DNA of 64,000 nt from DATBGZ01 sp963803115 (GCA_963803115.1 CAWDLN010000027.1:62001-126000); one strand, 5' to 3'. Positions 44,662 to 54,450 are shown, counted from the first letter of the stretch. The notes: generated by a model not told the origin, from the sequence alone. Made by a program: numbers and translations.

Positions 44662-45456
44662 GTGTCGATGGAGCTTGGTTTTCGCGGTGAAGTGGCCGAC
44701 TTCTACCACAGGTTCCGACGCGGCTATCCGACTGCAGTCATCGACTCGTTGGCCAAGGCGTTCCGGCTGGGCAATCACGACATCGTCGTCGATATCGGCT
44801 GTGGAACCGGTCAGTTGACTCTACCGATCGCTGAACGAGTAGGGGTAGCGGTCGGCGTGGATCCTGAGCCGGACATGCTCGAACGCGCGCGGTACGCCGG
44901 CAGCGAGCGGGGCACGACAAATGCTGTCTGGATGCTCGGGGCCGACACCGATATGCCGGCACTGGGCACGCTACTGGGCGAACGAGCGCTGGGCGCTGTA
45001 ACGATTGGTCAGGCACTGCACTGGATGGAGCACGGCACGCTTTTCCGGACTCTTGCCCCGCTGGTCCGCAGCGGTGGGGGCATCGCGGTGGTTACCAACG
45101 GATCGCCCGCCTGGCTGCACGACACTACCTGGTCCCGTGAGCTGCGCGGCTGCCTTGAGCGATGGTTGGGCACCTCGCTCACCCAAACCTGCGGTTCTGA
45201 TGCTGCGAGCCAGCAGCGATACGCCGACAGCCTGAGAGCCGCGGGCTTCGACGTCATCGAAATCAACGTCGACTACACCGACGAGATCGACCTCGACCAG
45301 CTGGTCGGCGGCGTGTACTCGGCATTCTCCGCCGAGCACCTACCCACACCGGACCAGCGACCCATCTTCGCCGAGCAGGTCCGCCAAGCACTCCACCCAC
45401 ACGAGCGGTTTTCGGAACACGTTCGCGTGGCGATGCTGATCGGCCTTGTTCCTTAG
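44662..45456 (+). CDS. class I SAM-dependent methyltransferase
   Basis: A protein of about 264 residues with a Rossmann-like methyltransferase core: IVVDIGCGTGQLTLPIAERVG (motif I), VGVDPEPDMLERAR (post I acid), GAVTIGQALHWMEHG (motif II region, HW typical of UbiE/TAM-like enzymes). It resembles trans-aconitate or small-molecule methyltransferases. Start GTG 44662 or ATG 44668. It follows the IS256 remnant directly and stands alone. Its leader (44592-44660) is similar to the sequence before the symporter gene at 48660-48715. Confidence 0.82.
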   Translation: MSMELGFRGEVADFYHRFRRGYPTAVIDSLAKAFRLGNHDIVVDIGCGTGQLTLPIAERVGVAVGVDPEPDMLERARYAGSERGTTNAVWMLGADTDMPALGTLLGERALGAVTIGQALHWMEHGTLFRTLAPLVRSGGGIAVVTNGSPAWLHDTTWSRELRGCLERWLGTSLTQTCGSDAASQQRYADSLRAAGFDVIEINVDYTDEIDLDQLVGGVYSAFSAEHLPTPDQRPIFAEQVRQALHPHERFSEHVRVAMLIGLVP

Positions 45457-45711
45457 GAATGCCACCGCTTGCGATTAAGTCGCTTGACGACGAACGCGCC
45501 AGGGGAACGACCGTCCGCCGTCGCCCATACGGCCCGAAGGAGGATAGCTCCGGTTGCCTGGGGCGAGAAGCCGGGAGCGTCGGTGGGCTAAGAAATAGAG
45601 ATCAACAGCACTCTCATGGCCGCGATGCACGCGCTCATTCTTGATATGAGCGACCGAATGCGAGACGACGTCGAGATCTACCCGCCCGGCTCCGGGGCGA
45701 CCTGGCGGCGT

Positions 45712-46421
45712 CTACCCGGCGGCCAGCCGCAATACCCCGTAAGCGATGCCTATAAGCAGCGCGGCCCCTACTGCCATTCGGAACAACGACGGTTTGCCGG
45801 TCAACTCGCTGTCGAGCGACTCCAGCGTGCCGCCGACCTCCGGCACCGCCGAGGGTCGAAAGACCACAGCGGCGACACGCCCCTGTGATACGCGGACGGT
45901 GTTGCGGATACGTCGTCCCGGAATCCCGCTGCGGCGCGGCATCCAGGCTAGGACTTCGGGGGCGCCAGCTCGGACCGCGACATCGTACGGGTGCCAGTCG
46001 GGCAACCTAAGCTCGGCGTTCTCGACGGCGACGACCGGCGTGGCATCCACGGCGTAGGCGTCATCGAGCCACCACTCGGGCTTGATCGGAATGACCCGCA
46101 GAACGCCTTGCCCTGGCGCCATGGAAACCGTGACAGCCGCGCTCTCCTTCGCACGCAGTCGTTCACCGCGTCGAGGGTGAGCGCCTTGTTGCGCACGAAG
46201 AACAGCTTGCTGGCCAATCTTGGCCCCAGCACTGCCGTGAAGAACAACATCGCGGCAAGGAGCACACCGCCGACCATCAGGAGACGCCCGACGCCGAGCG
46301 CCAATCCAGCGACGAGCCTGTCGTCGCGAAAGTGCTCGGCCAGCGCGAAGAGACCGACCGCCGAACCGCCGAGGACGATGACGACCGCCAGGATGCCGAG
46401 ATAGCGCCGCACCACTCCCAC
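45712..46421 (-). pseudogene. membrane protein gene broken by a frameshift
   Basis: From 46421 the frame encodes MGVVRRYLGILAVVIVLGGSAVGLFALAEHF and a second membrane helix (LLMVGGVLLAAMLFFTAV), then KLFFVRNKALTLDAVNDC. Near 46150 the plausible coding passes to another frame: LRAKESAAVTVSMAPGQGVLRVIPIKPEWW ... VVAVENAELRLPDWHPYDVAVRAGAPEVLAWMPRR, ending with a last membrane helix (LFRMAVGAALLIGIAYGVLRLAAG) at 45712. Joined, they give about 235 residues with three membrane segments. I do not know the family. Either the gene is decaying or the sequence has an indel error near 46150. Confidence 0.6.
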
Positions 46422-46703
46422 ACCCGCGATCGTACCGATGATCAGCAGTCCGCCGAATCAGCGACCAACCGCGTTCGACCACCGTCAGTTGGCCTCGCAT
46501 GGCACCATGCCCACTGACAGGGCGTGCACTCTTCAGCCGCAGGTAGTGCGGTGGACGATCGCGGCACGGTCGGTGCCCGCCGTTTCTGGATCGAGATTTA
46601 GCGATGGGACCCGGGGCGCGCTGCTGCCGCACAACAAGAATCGCGTCGGTGCACGAGCTCGCGCGACACTAGTTTCGACCTCCGGCCACGGCCGGGCACT
46701 GAC

Positions 46704-47876
46704 GTGACTGCTGCTCATCGGAGTAACGACGTGGACCCCCTGCTCCCCCGCCACGACTACGCCGCGCTTGCCGAGGCGGTCTATCTCAACCAGGCCTCGC
46801 TGGGTCTGATCCCCGCCGACACCGTCGAGGTCATGGTGCGGCACCTGACCGAGACGGCGCAGCACGGCAACCTCCATCTCACCGACGAACAGGAGATGCG
46901 CATCCTCGACGACCTGAGGCGGGCCGGCGCGACCTTGCTCGGAGCACCACTCGAGTGTGTCGCCGTCATCGGCGGCGCCAGCGCCGGTCTAGCTACCGCA
47001 TCTAGCCTCATCCAGGGCGACGGCGTCGTGCTCGTGTCGACCGACTTCCCCAGCGTGACCTATCCCTGGCTCGTCCCGGCCGCGCGTGACTGGCCGGATC
47101 GGACGGTGACGTGGGTCGAGGACACGCCGGATCGCGACCTCACGGACGCCCTGGTGGAGGCCATCCGCCCCGGCACCGCTGCCGTATGTGTCAGCGCGGT
47201 CATGTACGCAACCGGTTCGCAGATCGAGGGCGCCCGGCTCGCCAGGCATGCGCACGCGGTCGGCGCCCGACTCATCGTCGATGCCACCCAGCTCGCCGGC
47301 GCAGGCCCGGTCGACATGACCGGCTGGGAAGCCGATGTCGTGGTCACGAGCGGATACAAATGGCTATCGGGACACGGCGGCGCGGCGCTGCTGGCGGTCA
47401 CACCCGACCTGCTCGATATGTTGCCGCCCCAGCCGGGCTGGATGGGCACCGAGGGACCGTTCTCCTTCGATGCGCAGCACTTGCGCCCCGCTCGCGGGGC
47501 GCGCCGGTTCGAGCAGTCCACGATCGCCTACGCGTCCGCGCTCGGGCTCACCAAATCCATCACCCGCCTCGACGCGCTCGGGTATGACGTGATCAAGGCT
47601 CACGCGCGGAGCCTCGCCGACGAACTCATCGACACAGTCGAGCCGTTGGGCTGGCGCCCGCACCGGCCTTTGGATGACCCATCCGCCAGCGCCCACGTCC
47701 TAGCGCTCCGCCACCCGACGCTGGACGCGGCCACGGTGCGGCGGCGGCTCCACGACGAACACGGCGTCATCACCAGCGCTCGACTCGGCGCCATCCGGGT
47801 CTCCCTGCACGTCTACAACGACTCATCCGACATCGAAGCGCTCGCCAATGCACTGGCGTTGTTCGGCGGACGTTGA
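46704..47876 (+). CDS. aminotransferase class V-fold PLP enzyme
   Basis: A 390-residue PLP-dependent enzyme of the class V/cysteine desulfurase-like fold. Seen: VYLNQASLGLIP, the GGASAGLATAS cofactor-loop region, VDATQLAGAGPVDM (Asp for the pyridine N, then Q) and VVTSGYKWLSGHGGAALL with the Schiff-base Lys. ARRFEQSTIAYASALGL is the usual R-x-E-x-G/S-T segment. It may be a kynureninase-, isopenicillin N epimerase- or desulfurase-like enzyme; the missing cysteine loop argues against desulfurase. Start GTG 46704 (GTG 46731 possible). Confidence 0.85.
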   Translation: MTAAHRSNDVDPLLPRHDYAALAEAVYLNQASLGLIPADTVEVMVRHLTETAQHGNLHLTDEQEMRILDDLRRAGATLLGAPLECVAVIGGASAGLATASSLIQGDGVVLVSTDFPSVTYPWLVPAARDWPDRTVTWVEDTPDRDLTDALVEAIRPGTAAVCVSAVMYATGSQIEGARLARHAHAVGARLIVDATQLAGAGPVDMTGWEADVVVTSGYKWLSGHGGAALLAVTPDLLDMLPPQPGWMGTEGPFSFDAQHLRPARGARRFEQSTIAYASALGLTKSITRLDALGYDVIKAHARSLADELIDTVEPLGWRPHRPLDDPSASAHVLALRHPTLDAATVRRRLHDEHGVITSARLGAIRVSLHVYNDSSDIEALANALALFGGR

Positions 47877-48033
47877 CCTGACGTGGAACTGGTGGCGCTC
47901 GCCCTACCCAACGAGCGGGCCCCAGCCGACTCGCCTCGCACGTCCAACATCGACCGCATCCCGCGAGCCATCGCAGCTGGTGAAACCCTCAACGAGAGGG
48001 GATCGGATTTGCCGCGAGTCGCGCGGTTGTTCC

Positions 48034-48172
48034 GATCATGTTAAGCATCAGCCGAGGCCACGACGTCAAGCATCAACCGGAGTCGGACATTCTATCTACT
48101 TCGGTGTCCATTGTGGTGCCTGGTCTCACATGAAGCTTGACGAAACGGCCTCGCAGGATGCTTAACATGATC
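48034..48172. repeat. 139-bp inverted-repeat element, copy R1 (MITE-like)
   Basis: GATCATGTTAAGCATC (48034-48049) and GATGCTTAACATGATC (48157-48172) are exact reverse complements. Further inside, the arms continue with similarity (GAGGCC..GTCAAGC on both sides), giving arms of about 42 bp around a core with GGAGTCGGACA and GTGTCCATTGTGGTG. It encodes no protein and lies in a 394-base gap between unrelated genes. Related copies occur at 49943, 54127, 57951, 61818 and 63797. Confidence 0.75.
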
Positions 48173-48270
48173 ACGTGAGTCCGGCCCGAGCCATCACGGA
48201 CCGCGTAGGATGCATCCGCTTATGCCGATGAGAGCCCGTTTTGCGGACCGGCTGACTGTCGAGCAACCGA

Positions 48271-48621
48271 TTGTCACCGGTCACTACGGTGGAAGCCGTG
48301 ACCACCGAACCCGACCTGCTCCGGCGACTCCCGCCGACGGCCACCCTCCTCACGCTCATGACCGTTTGGCTTGCCAGTCCACTCGTCTGGCTTTACGCGG
48401 TCGGCCAGGTGAGCCCCCACTTCGGCACGGAACCGACGCCGGGGCAGGAGAGCACGCTGCTCATCCTCAACGTCTGCACCCTTGCGTACGTGCTCATCGC
48501 CCCGGCGGTCGTGCTGTGGGTCGCCTGGCGAACCCGCCGCGTAGTCGTTGGTTGGCTCACCGCGGCGGCCATCGTCATCGGCGTCAGCACCGTCGGCGCC
48601 ATTCTCATCGCCGCTCTCTGA
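48271..48621 (+). CDS. small membrane protein, three helices
   Basis: A product of about 107-116 residues with three hydrophobic helices (LLTLMTVWLASPLVWLYAV, LLILNVCTLAYVLIAPAVVLWV, LTAAAIVIGVSTVGAILIAAL) and an arginine pair in the loop. No known family. Start could be TTG 48271, GTG 48289 or GTG 48298. It is the single gene between repeat R1 and the symporter pseudogene. Confidence 0.6.
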   Translation: MSPVTTVEAVTTEPDLLRRLPPTATLLTLMTVWLASPLVWLYAVGQVSPHFGTEPTPGQESTLLILNVCTLAYVLIAPAVVLWVAWRTRRVVVGWLTAAAIVIGVSTVGAILIAAL

Positions 48622-48855
48622 ACCGACCGGATCTCATGCTGCTGATCGGGTGTTCGGCTTCCGGATCTGCCGATGTTCGTGCGACGCGAAACCGCCGTGG
48701 GGCAGGGTGTGACTGAGAAGGCGGAGGTACGAATCGACCTGGTCGAACGACGGAGAGTTCGACGTCCATGACGGTGTCCAGCCCCGTCGCGGTCACGGCT
48801 GAGGGGCAGATGGACCGTTACCCGGTGGATCGTGTGCTCGTGAGACGGGAGCGAC

Positions 48856-49801
48856 ATGACAACTCAGTCCAGTCAGAGCGTCCTGATCAACGGGTTTGGG
48901 GTGCTCTTCGTGATATTGAACGCGTTCGGGTTGGGCCTCAGGCTTCCGGTCGGCAAGCTGCTGGCGCAGGCCTTTGCCCATTGGAAGATTGCCGTGTGGG
49001 CGGTGGTAATCAATTTCGTCATCATCCCGCTCCTGTTCATCGGCTATTTGCTGACGATAGCCTCGTCCATTCCTGGAGAGATCAAGGTCGGGTTCTGTGT
49101 CGCAGCCCTGTGTGCAGGTATGCCTTTCGCTCCCCTCCTCGCCCGGTTAGCCAAGGCGGATGTCAGCATATCCACCACGCTGCTAGTGGTCTTGACTGTC
49201 GCGACCATTATCGCCCTCCCGCTGGGGTTGCCCCTCGCCATCGATGCGGTTGACGCGCAACTCAAGGCCTCTGCCTGGGATGTTGCTTGGCCGCTGCTGC
49301 TCTTTTGCTCCTGCCGCTGGTTCTCGGGTGCGGCTTCAGGGTCTGGTGGCCCGATCTGATGCCGCCGCTGGCACGGTGGGTTGTCCGAGTTGCAATTCTG
49401 TGCCTGCTCTTCAACCTCAACTTCACTCTTGTTGCGTATTGGAATCTGTTCGTGCAGACCTGGGGCACCGAGAGCTACATTGCGGCCCTTGCCGGCCCAT
49501 TCATCGGCCTCGGGTGTGGCTACCTTCTCGTTTCCAGTCTTCGAGTCAAAAACGTGGGAATCAGGCATGCGACCGAGGCGACGACGGCGGTACGCAACAT
49601 CTCTCCGATGCTTCTGATGTGGATTTTCCCTTTGCAGCCGACCCGCTGGTCACGGTGTCGATCACAATCCTCAACACCATCGGCATCGTGACCGTTCTAC
49701 TGTTCGTCCTGATGTGGAGGCGCGCTGCTTCACCATCGGACACTCACGCAACAACCGACCAGCCAGCAAGCGAAGGCCTGCCCCCGCCAACTTCGACGTG
49801 A
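48856..49801 (+). pseudogene. bile acid:sodium symporter (BASS) family gene with two frameshifts
   Basis: ATG 48856 starts a membrane protein (GFGVLFVILNAFGLGLRLPVGKLL ... GFCVAALCAGMPFAPLLARLAKADVSIS) typical of the BASS/SBF fold. Near 49300 (at GCTCTTTTGCTCC) the match moves to a second frame (LPLVLGCGFRVWWPDLMPPLARWVVRVA ... ATTAVRNISPMLLM), and near 49615 to a third (DFPFAADPLVTVSITILNTIGIVTVLLFVLMWRR), which ends at 49801. Joined, the protein has about 310 residues and nine to ten helices, the normal size. Two independent shifts make a true pseudogene more likely than a single read error. Confidence 0.75.
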
Positions 49802-49942
49802 CGAGTGATCCACCCGTCGTTGCCGACGTCCCCGAGGAAGGTGAGTTCCTCCCTCGGCCCAGTAAGAGCGAATCCACCACGGCATGTCGTCATGTCCCAC
49901 GTTCGAAACACACTCACATGCCGCGACTCGCGCGGTTGTTCC

Positions 49943-50066
49943 GATGATGTTAAGCATCAGCCGAGGCCACGACGTCAAGCATCAACCGGAGTCGGACACG
50001 GTGTCCATTGTGGTGTCGGGCCCCACATGATGCGTTACACATCAGTACCACTTGATGTGTGACACC
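49943..50066. repeat. inverted-repeat element, copy R2 (mixed arms)
   Basis: The left arm GATGATGTTAAGCATC continues into about 60 bp almost identical to R1. The core is ACGGTGTCCATTGTGGTGTCGG. The right arm is of a second type (GCGTTACACATCA..TTGATGTGTGACACC) that matches, inverted, the arm of copy R3. The sequence just left of it (CGCGACTCGCGCGGTTGTTCC) also matches the left flank of R1. It lies in the gap between the symporter pseudogene and the chimeric gene. Confidence 0.7.
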
Positions 50067-50244
50067 GGGTTGGCCATCGAACCGCTACGCCGTCGCAGTG
50101 CGTCATCATGGGGACTGAGGCGCAAGGGCTGAACCAGCGGCTCCCGCGCGGGTAGCGCGCAACTGCGCGGCAAAAGCGGACGTTTGTTCTTGGCCTGGAG
50201 CGATTCACCCGCTTCGATCCTGGGCTGCAACTGGCCACGCTGGA

Positions 50245-51210
50245 TCAAAGGTCGATGAGGAACGTCCGGATCGCAGCGACGAACTCGCCAGGCGCTTGTA
50301 CGTGGACCATGTGGCCTACCGGGATCTCCACCAGCCGGCCGTCGACCAGCCGGGCGGCCAGCTCGTGCAGGTCGGCCTGCGGGATGTGGCTTGGTGGCCC
50401 GCCGGCGATAACCAGCGTCGGCACGGCGATGCGCTGGGCGTCCTGCCACCACGCCGGGTCAGGGTTGGTGAGCTGTGCCCGCAGCGCATTCACGAGCGGC
50501 CAGTCGAACGGCAGCTCTTCGTCGGGTCGTGGCAGCGGCGGCCGCTCCAGGGAGCCCAGTCGCGGGGGCACGGCGTCCTCGAGGATGAGCGCCATCACCC
50601 GGTTCGGTGCTGCGGCAGTCACCAGGCCAGCCGTCGTGGCGCCCATCGAGTGGCCGATCAGCACACACCGGTCGATGCGCAGTGCGTCCAGCAAGTCGAG
50701 CACGTCTCTGCGGAGCAGCTCGTCGATGGTCGAGTTGCAGGCTTCGAAGACCCGGAGCCCGAGTAGGCCGAGCAGAGCGACCAGAGCGAAGTCGAACAGA
50801 CTCGTCGACGTGCGGGCGGCCACGATCATCGCTTCGAACTGCAGATGTGACAGGCCCAGCGTTGGTGACTCGGTCGAGACCGGCGGACGGCGCACGTAGG
50901 CGGCCGGGGAGGCGTCCAGGACGGCGTCGATCACGCAAGTGCGGTAGAAGCAGGTCACCACCGACAGCCGTCGCGACATTGTGGACGGTTTGAACCGGCG
51001 CACCTCCTCCAACCAGCGGACGAACAGTTCGACATCGGCCCGGCGGACCGTGAGCGGGTCGAGCTCGTGGTCGGTGCACCGGCGCAGAAACACCTGCAGG
51101 TCGGAGCAGGTGTGAGCACGGGACAGGCCCTTGTACCGGGCCAAATGCGCGGCGATCGCCACCCGGAGCAGATCTTCAGAAACACCATGGAGCACAACAG
51201 AATCGGCCAT
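50245..51210 (-). CDS. chimeric ORF: tyrosine recombinase N-terminal half fused to alpha/beta hydrolase C-terminal half
   Basis: A 321-residue open frame without interruption. Residues 1 to about 163 are the N-terminal part of an XerC/integrase-type recombinase: core-binding domain (LARYKGLSRAHTCSDLQVFL, ADVELFVRWLEEVRR, FKPSTMSRRLSVVTCFYR) and the start of the catalytic domain with the first Arg (LLGLLGLRVFEACN). From about residue 165 the sequence is the second half of an alpha/beta hydrolase: LLRRDVLDLLDAL, CVLIGHSMGATTAG (nucleophile Ser), VPTLVIAGGPPSH, VEIPVGHMVHVQAPGEFV (catalytic His). Recombinase H-x-x-R and Tyr, and the first hydrolase strands, are missing. The junction lies near 50715-50725. 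The likely outcome is an inactive or novel protein. Confidence 0.82.
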   Translation of the reverse strand: MADSVVLHGVSEDLLRVAIAAHLARYKGLSRAHTCSDLQVFLRRCTDHELDPLTVRRADVELFVRWLEEVRRFKPSTMSRRLSVVTCFYRTCVIDAVLDASPAAYVRRPPVSTESPTLGLSHLQFEAMIVAARTSTSLFDFALVALLGLLGLRVFEACNSTIDELLRRDVLDLLDALRIDRCVLIGHSMGATTAGLVTAAAPNRVMALILEDAVPPRLGSLERPPLPRPDEELPFDWPLVNALRAQLTNPDPAWWQDAQRIAVPTLVIAGGPPSHIPQADLHELAARLVDGRLVEIPVGHMVHVQAPGEFVAAIRTFLIDL

Positions 51211-51514
51211 ACACCAACCGTGCCGCGGGAATCAGCCACACCATCGGCGGCAGATGAGGACGTTCACCCCGACTGATGTGTGCGCTCAGAACGCAGACCA
51301 CATTCGTCGTGGACCGCAAAACGATCGAGGTGCTCCTTGAAGATCGGTTCGTGTTCAGTTGGTCTGCAGCCATTCTGACGCCGCGCGCCGCGTGGGTGAC
51401 CTCCAGTTTCCGAAACGCGGGCGGTGCCAGCTTGCTTGGTCGGCCGTTCAGGTGAACAGTGTGTGAACCGAGCAAGGGCGCACATGGTAGTCGCCAACAG
51501 CCCGAGCGGGAGAG
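51211..51514. other. intergenic region between divergent genes
   Basis: About 300 bases with no gene or clear structure. It contains the upstream regions of the chimeric gene and the methyltransferase gene. Confidence 0.35.
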
Positions 51515-52276
51515 GTGCCGGAGGTGAGCGTAGGCGACCATTTCGAGCGGGTAGCCGCCGTCTACGAATCGCTGCGCACCACTGACGAGGCGCCGGTGCG
51601 CAGTATCCGCCAGCTCGTGCCCGACCGTCCGGTCACCGGCGTCGATATCGGCTGCGGGACGGGACGCTACTCGCGATTGCTCCGTGGGATGCTGCCGGAC
51701 GGCTCGTTGCTGGTCGCGGCCGACGCCTCGGCGCCTATGCTGGCAGAGCTCATTGCATGCAGGCACGGCCCCATTCTTGGCGTGGTGCCCCTGCTATCTT
51801 GGGCCGAGGAGCTGCCGTTCCGGACCGCCAGCCTTGACCTAGTCACCACATTCAACAGCATTCACCACTTTGACCTCGGTCGCTTCCTCGCGGCCGTCGC
51901 CCGGGTGCTGCAGCCAGGCGGCCAGCTTTTCATCTACACCCGCACCCCGCGGCAGAACGCGCGCACGGTATGGGGCCGCTACTTCCCGCATTTCACCGAG
52001 CGCGAGCAGCGCCTGCACAGCGAGCCGGCGGTTCGGGACGCCGTCCAGCGGACCGACGGGCTCAACCTCGTCGCAACACAGACCTTCAAGCATCCGCGCT
52101 CGAGCACGGTCGAGCGGCTCAGGACCCAGGCCGAGGGTCGGCACTACTCGACATTCTCCTTCTACACGCCGGACGAGTGGCGCGCGTCCATCGCGACGTT
52201 CCTAGCCCGCCTGCCCAGCCCTACGGTTTCTTGGATTGACGAGCACCTCCTGGTCGTCGTACGCAGGCGCCGCTGA
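51515..52276 (+). CDS. class I SAM-dependent methyltransferase
   Basis: A 253-residue methyltransferase: VTGVDIGCGTGRYSRLL (motif I), LLVAADASAPMLAEL, LSWAEELPFRTASLDLVTTFNSIHHFDLGRF (motif II and post-II, with the HHF typical of the Methyltransf_11 group), and VLQPGGQLFIYTRTP (motif III). Target not indicated. Start GTG 51515 (GGGAGAG just upstream) or GTG 51524. Confidence 0.82.
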   Translation: MPEVSVGDHFERVAAVYESLRTTDEAPVRSIRQLVPDRPVTGVDIGCGTGRYSRLLRGMLPDGSLLVAADASAPMLAELIACRHGPILGVVPLLSWAEELPFRTASLDLVTTFNSIHHFDLGRFLAAVARVLQPGGQLFIYTRTPRQNARTVWGRYFPHFTEREQRLHSEPAVRDAVQRTDGLNLVATQTFKHPRSSTVERLRTQAEGRHYSTFSFYTPDEWRASIATFLARLPSPTVSWIDEHLLVVVRRRR

Positions 52277-52727
52277 AACATCTCGGAACCTGACTGTTCG
52301 AGCTGCATGGCGAACCAGGCCGTCAAGGGCAGACCAGCTGGTTCACCACGAGACCCACGCCGTTAGCGTGGGTGCCGAAGCCACTGTCCACAGAGGATAG
52401 TTCAGCTGGAGGCACCTCGTTAACCGCGTGCCTGGGGCAGAGGCTCATCGTGAGGTTGCCGCGAAGCCCGGACGCCGGTCGTTCGTCGACATCAGGCCGA
52501 TCCGCGACCAGGACGACGCCGTGGCGCAGCACGAGGGTTGGGAGCGCCCGAGTGCGCAGCGGTCGTTCAAGATCGAGCACTGGGATTACGACGAGCAGCA
52601 GATCGGCGAGTTCGACTACAACATCGGCGCCGTACAGGTCTTGCTCGCCTGGCAGGTTCAGTAAGGGCAGCAGAACGTCGCGGCATGGTTGCTGTGAGAC
52701 GCTGCGGCAGTGGAGGTTTTCAGGAAC
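52277..52727. other. 450-bp gap, possible fragment of a small gene
   Basis: A rightward frame at about 52428-52664 ends with SFKIEHWDYDEQQIGEFDYNIGAVQVLLAWQVQ, which has a coding-like acidic and aromatic composition but no start signal and no family that I know. It may be the tail of a decayed gene. A short stem, CCACGC..GCGTGG, lies at about 52349-52370. Confidence 0.3.
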
Positions 52728-53138
52728 ATGATCACGCCAGTCCTGACCGTGGCGAATGCAGTGCTGGCGGTGGACTTCTATGAGCGGGGGTTTGGCGCGG
52801 AGGAGATCCACCGGAACACGTACTCCGACGGCAGGATCGTCGCGGAAATGGCGGTCGGAGGTGCCCGCTTTCGAGTGGCAGACGAGGCGCCGGAAGCATC
52901 GAATTTCAGTCCGCAGACGCTCAACGGCACGTCGGTGAGGCTCAACCTGCTGGTCGCGGACCCCGACGCCTTCGCCGAGCATGCCATCGCCAACGGCGCC
53001 ACCGAGATCGCGCCCATCGCTGACCAGCCGTATGGGCTGCGGCAGGGACGACTAGTCGACCCCTTCGGCCACCATTGGCTAATTGGACGGCCACTGGCCG
53101 GAGAGTTCGGTGACTGGGCGCGGCATACCGGACAGTAG
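52728..53138 (+). CDS. VOC-family protein (PhnB/glyoxalase-like)
   Basis: A 136-residue vicinal-oxygen-chelate protein: ITPVLTVANAVLAVDFYERGFGAEEI opens the first beta-alpha-beta-beta-beta unit, and GRLVDPFGHHWLIGRPL closes the second. DPFGHHW is typical of the PhnB-like branch, which often binds substrates without a full metal site. I chose ATG 52728; GTG 52710 adds six residues. It could be a resistance or unknown isomerase-type enzyme. Confidence 0.82.
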   Translation: MITPVLTVANAVLAVDFYERGFGAEEIHRNTYSDGRIVAEMAVGGARFRVADEAPEASNFSPQTLNGTSVRLNLLVADPDAFAEHAIANGATEIAPIADQPYGLRQGRLVDPFGHHWLIGRPLAGEFGDWARHTGQ

Positions 53139-53605
53139 CCCGACGTTGGCTGGCGGCGGCGATGCGGATGGAGTCGGAAGCGGCTACAGCTATGCTGGCG
53201 GCCCGCATTTCGCCTACTCGGCGGCGACGACTCCATCGCGCCCGACCGCGACGGCACCGCCCGCTACGTCGAGACCTCCGATACCCGCCAACGTGGCTTC
53301 CTACCAACGGTTCGGCTAACCGTCGTCGACCACGCGCTGCCCCTCCGGCCCGACCGACCCACCCACATCGCGATGCGCCGCCCACCGGTCAGGCGGCGAT
53401 CGCATGCTTCAGATTTCAGGCTCGCTGTCAGGCGATCTCCTGGCCCGCCCGACGGACCGACCACACACGCCGCTCGGAGCGAACATCCTCAATTCGGCAG
53501 ATTGGCGCGGTTGATCTCGGCCGCCTGGCCGCTCCAATCGCGGCAGATCGAGGCGCCGCTCGTGGCCGAACATTGTGCAGGCCACAGCGCTGGCAGAATG
53601 CGCGC
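53139..53605. other. 467-bp gap
   Basis: Frames here are Arg/Pro-rich and lack motifs. No repeat copy or hairpin is evident. It may hold the NUDIX gene promoter near 53560-53600. Confidence 0.35.
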
Positions 53606-54025
53606 GTGTCGACTTCTGCGCTAGGCGCTACTCGGGCTCGGATCGTCACGGCGTTCCTGCGCGACGGCAACCGGGTGTTGTTGTGTCACCGATCTCCACA
53701 GCGCCGCCGGTACCCCGACGTGTGGGACTTACCCGGTGGACATGTGGAACCTGGAGAGCTTCCCAGCGCGGCGCTTGCTAGGGAGTTGCACGAGGAGCTC
53801 GGGATCGACGTCGCAGTGCCTGCCGGCCCGCCCATGCAGCAGATCCATGCCGACGCGTTCGACATGCAGATCTGGCTGATCGAAAGTTGGACGGGAACTC
53901 CGGTCAATGTCGCGTTGGACGAACACGATGCCATCGCGTGGTTCCAGCAAGATGAACTCGGAGAACTGCGCCTCGCTCATGACAGCTATCTTGCGATGTT
54001 CACCGAGGCACTCGCCATGCGGTGA
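53606..54025 (+). CDS. NUDIX hydrolase
   Basis: A 139-residue pyrophosphohydrolase with an intact Nudix box, G(5x)E(7x)REL-x-EE-x-G-I: GGHVEPGELPSAALARELHEELGI at about residues 38-61. It begins ARIVTAFLRDGNRVLLCHRSPQRRRYPDVWDLPGG, which fits the MutT/8-oxo-dGTP-type subgroup. GTG 53606 is chosen because the long upstream frame is Arg-rich and non-coding in appearance. Confidence 0.88.
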   Translation: MSTSALGATRARIVTAFLRDGNRVLLCHRSPQRRRYPDVWDLPGGHVEPGELPSAALARELHEELGIDVAVPAGPPMQQIHADAFDMQIWLIESWTGTPVNVALDEHDAIAWFQQDELGELRLAHDSYLAMFTEALAMR

Positions 54026-54126
54026 GCTTGACCACCACCGAGCGCACTGGAATCAAGCAGAAGCGGATGCTCGCCCCTCCTCCTCCAATCGCGCCGTGAC
54101 GGCCCGTATCCGATCCGCCTGTGGAC

Positions 54127-54200
54127 GTGTAACCCGTCAAGTGGAGTCATGGTGTAACGCATCAAGCGGAGTCCGACACGGTGTCCATTGTGGACCATTG
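54127..54200. repeat. inverted-repeat element, copy R3 (half element)
   Basis: GTGTAACCCGTCAAGTGGAG, then GTGTAACGCATCAAGCGGAG and CCGACACGGTGTCCATTGTGGACC. It matches the type-B arm and core of the element family. Its centre is a perfect GTCCANNNTGGAC palindrome (54183-54195). No matching right arm is seen; the sequence after 54200 is unrelated. Confidence 0.65.
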
Positions 54201-54450
54201 AAGACTTTCTTTACTCTTCAAGCCGGGCCCTGACGGGCCGGTACCGCCGGCTTCGGCTCGGCGCCTATACCTTCGGCCCCGCCGCCGGCCGGCCCGGCGG
54301 CGGGCTGAAGCAGGCGGTCGCCGTACGCGCGTCACCCAGCCACCGGTCACGGTTCAACCACGGCGAGCACCTGGACCACCACGACCGGGCCAACGAGCTA
54401 CCGACGCACGGCATCACGCCCAGCACGGCCCCCGTTCACACGAACCAAGT

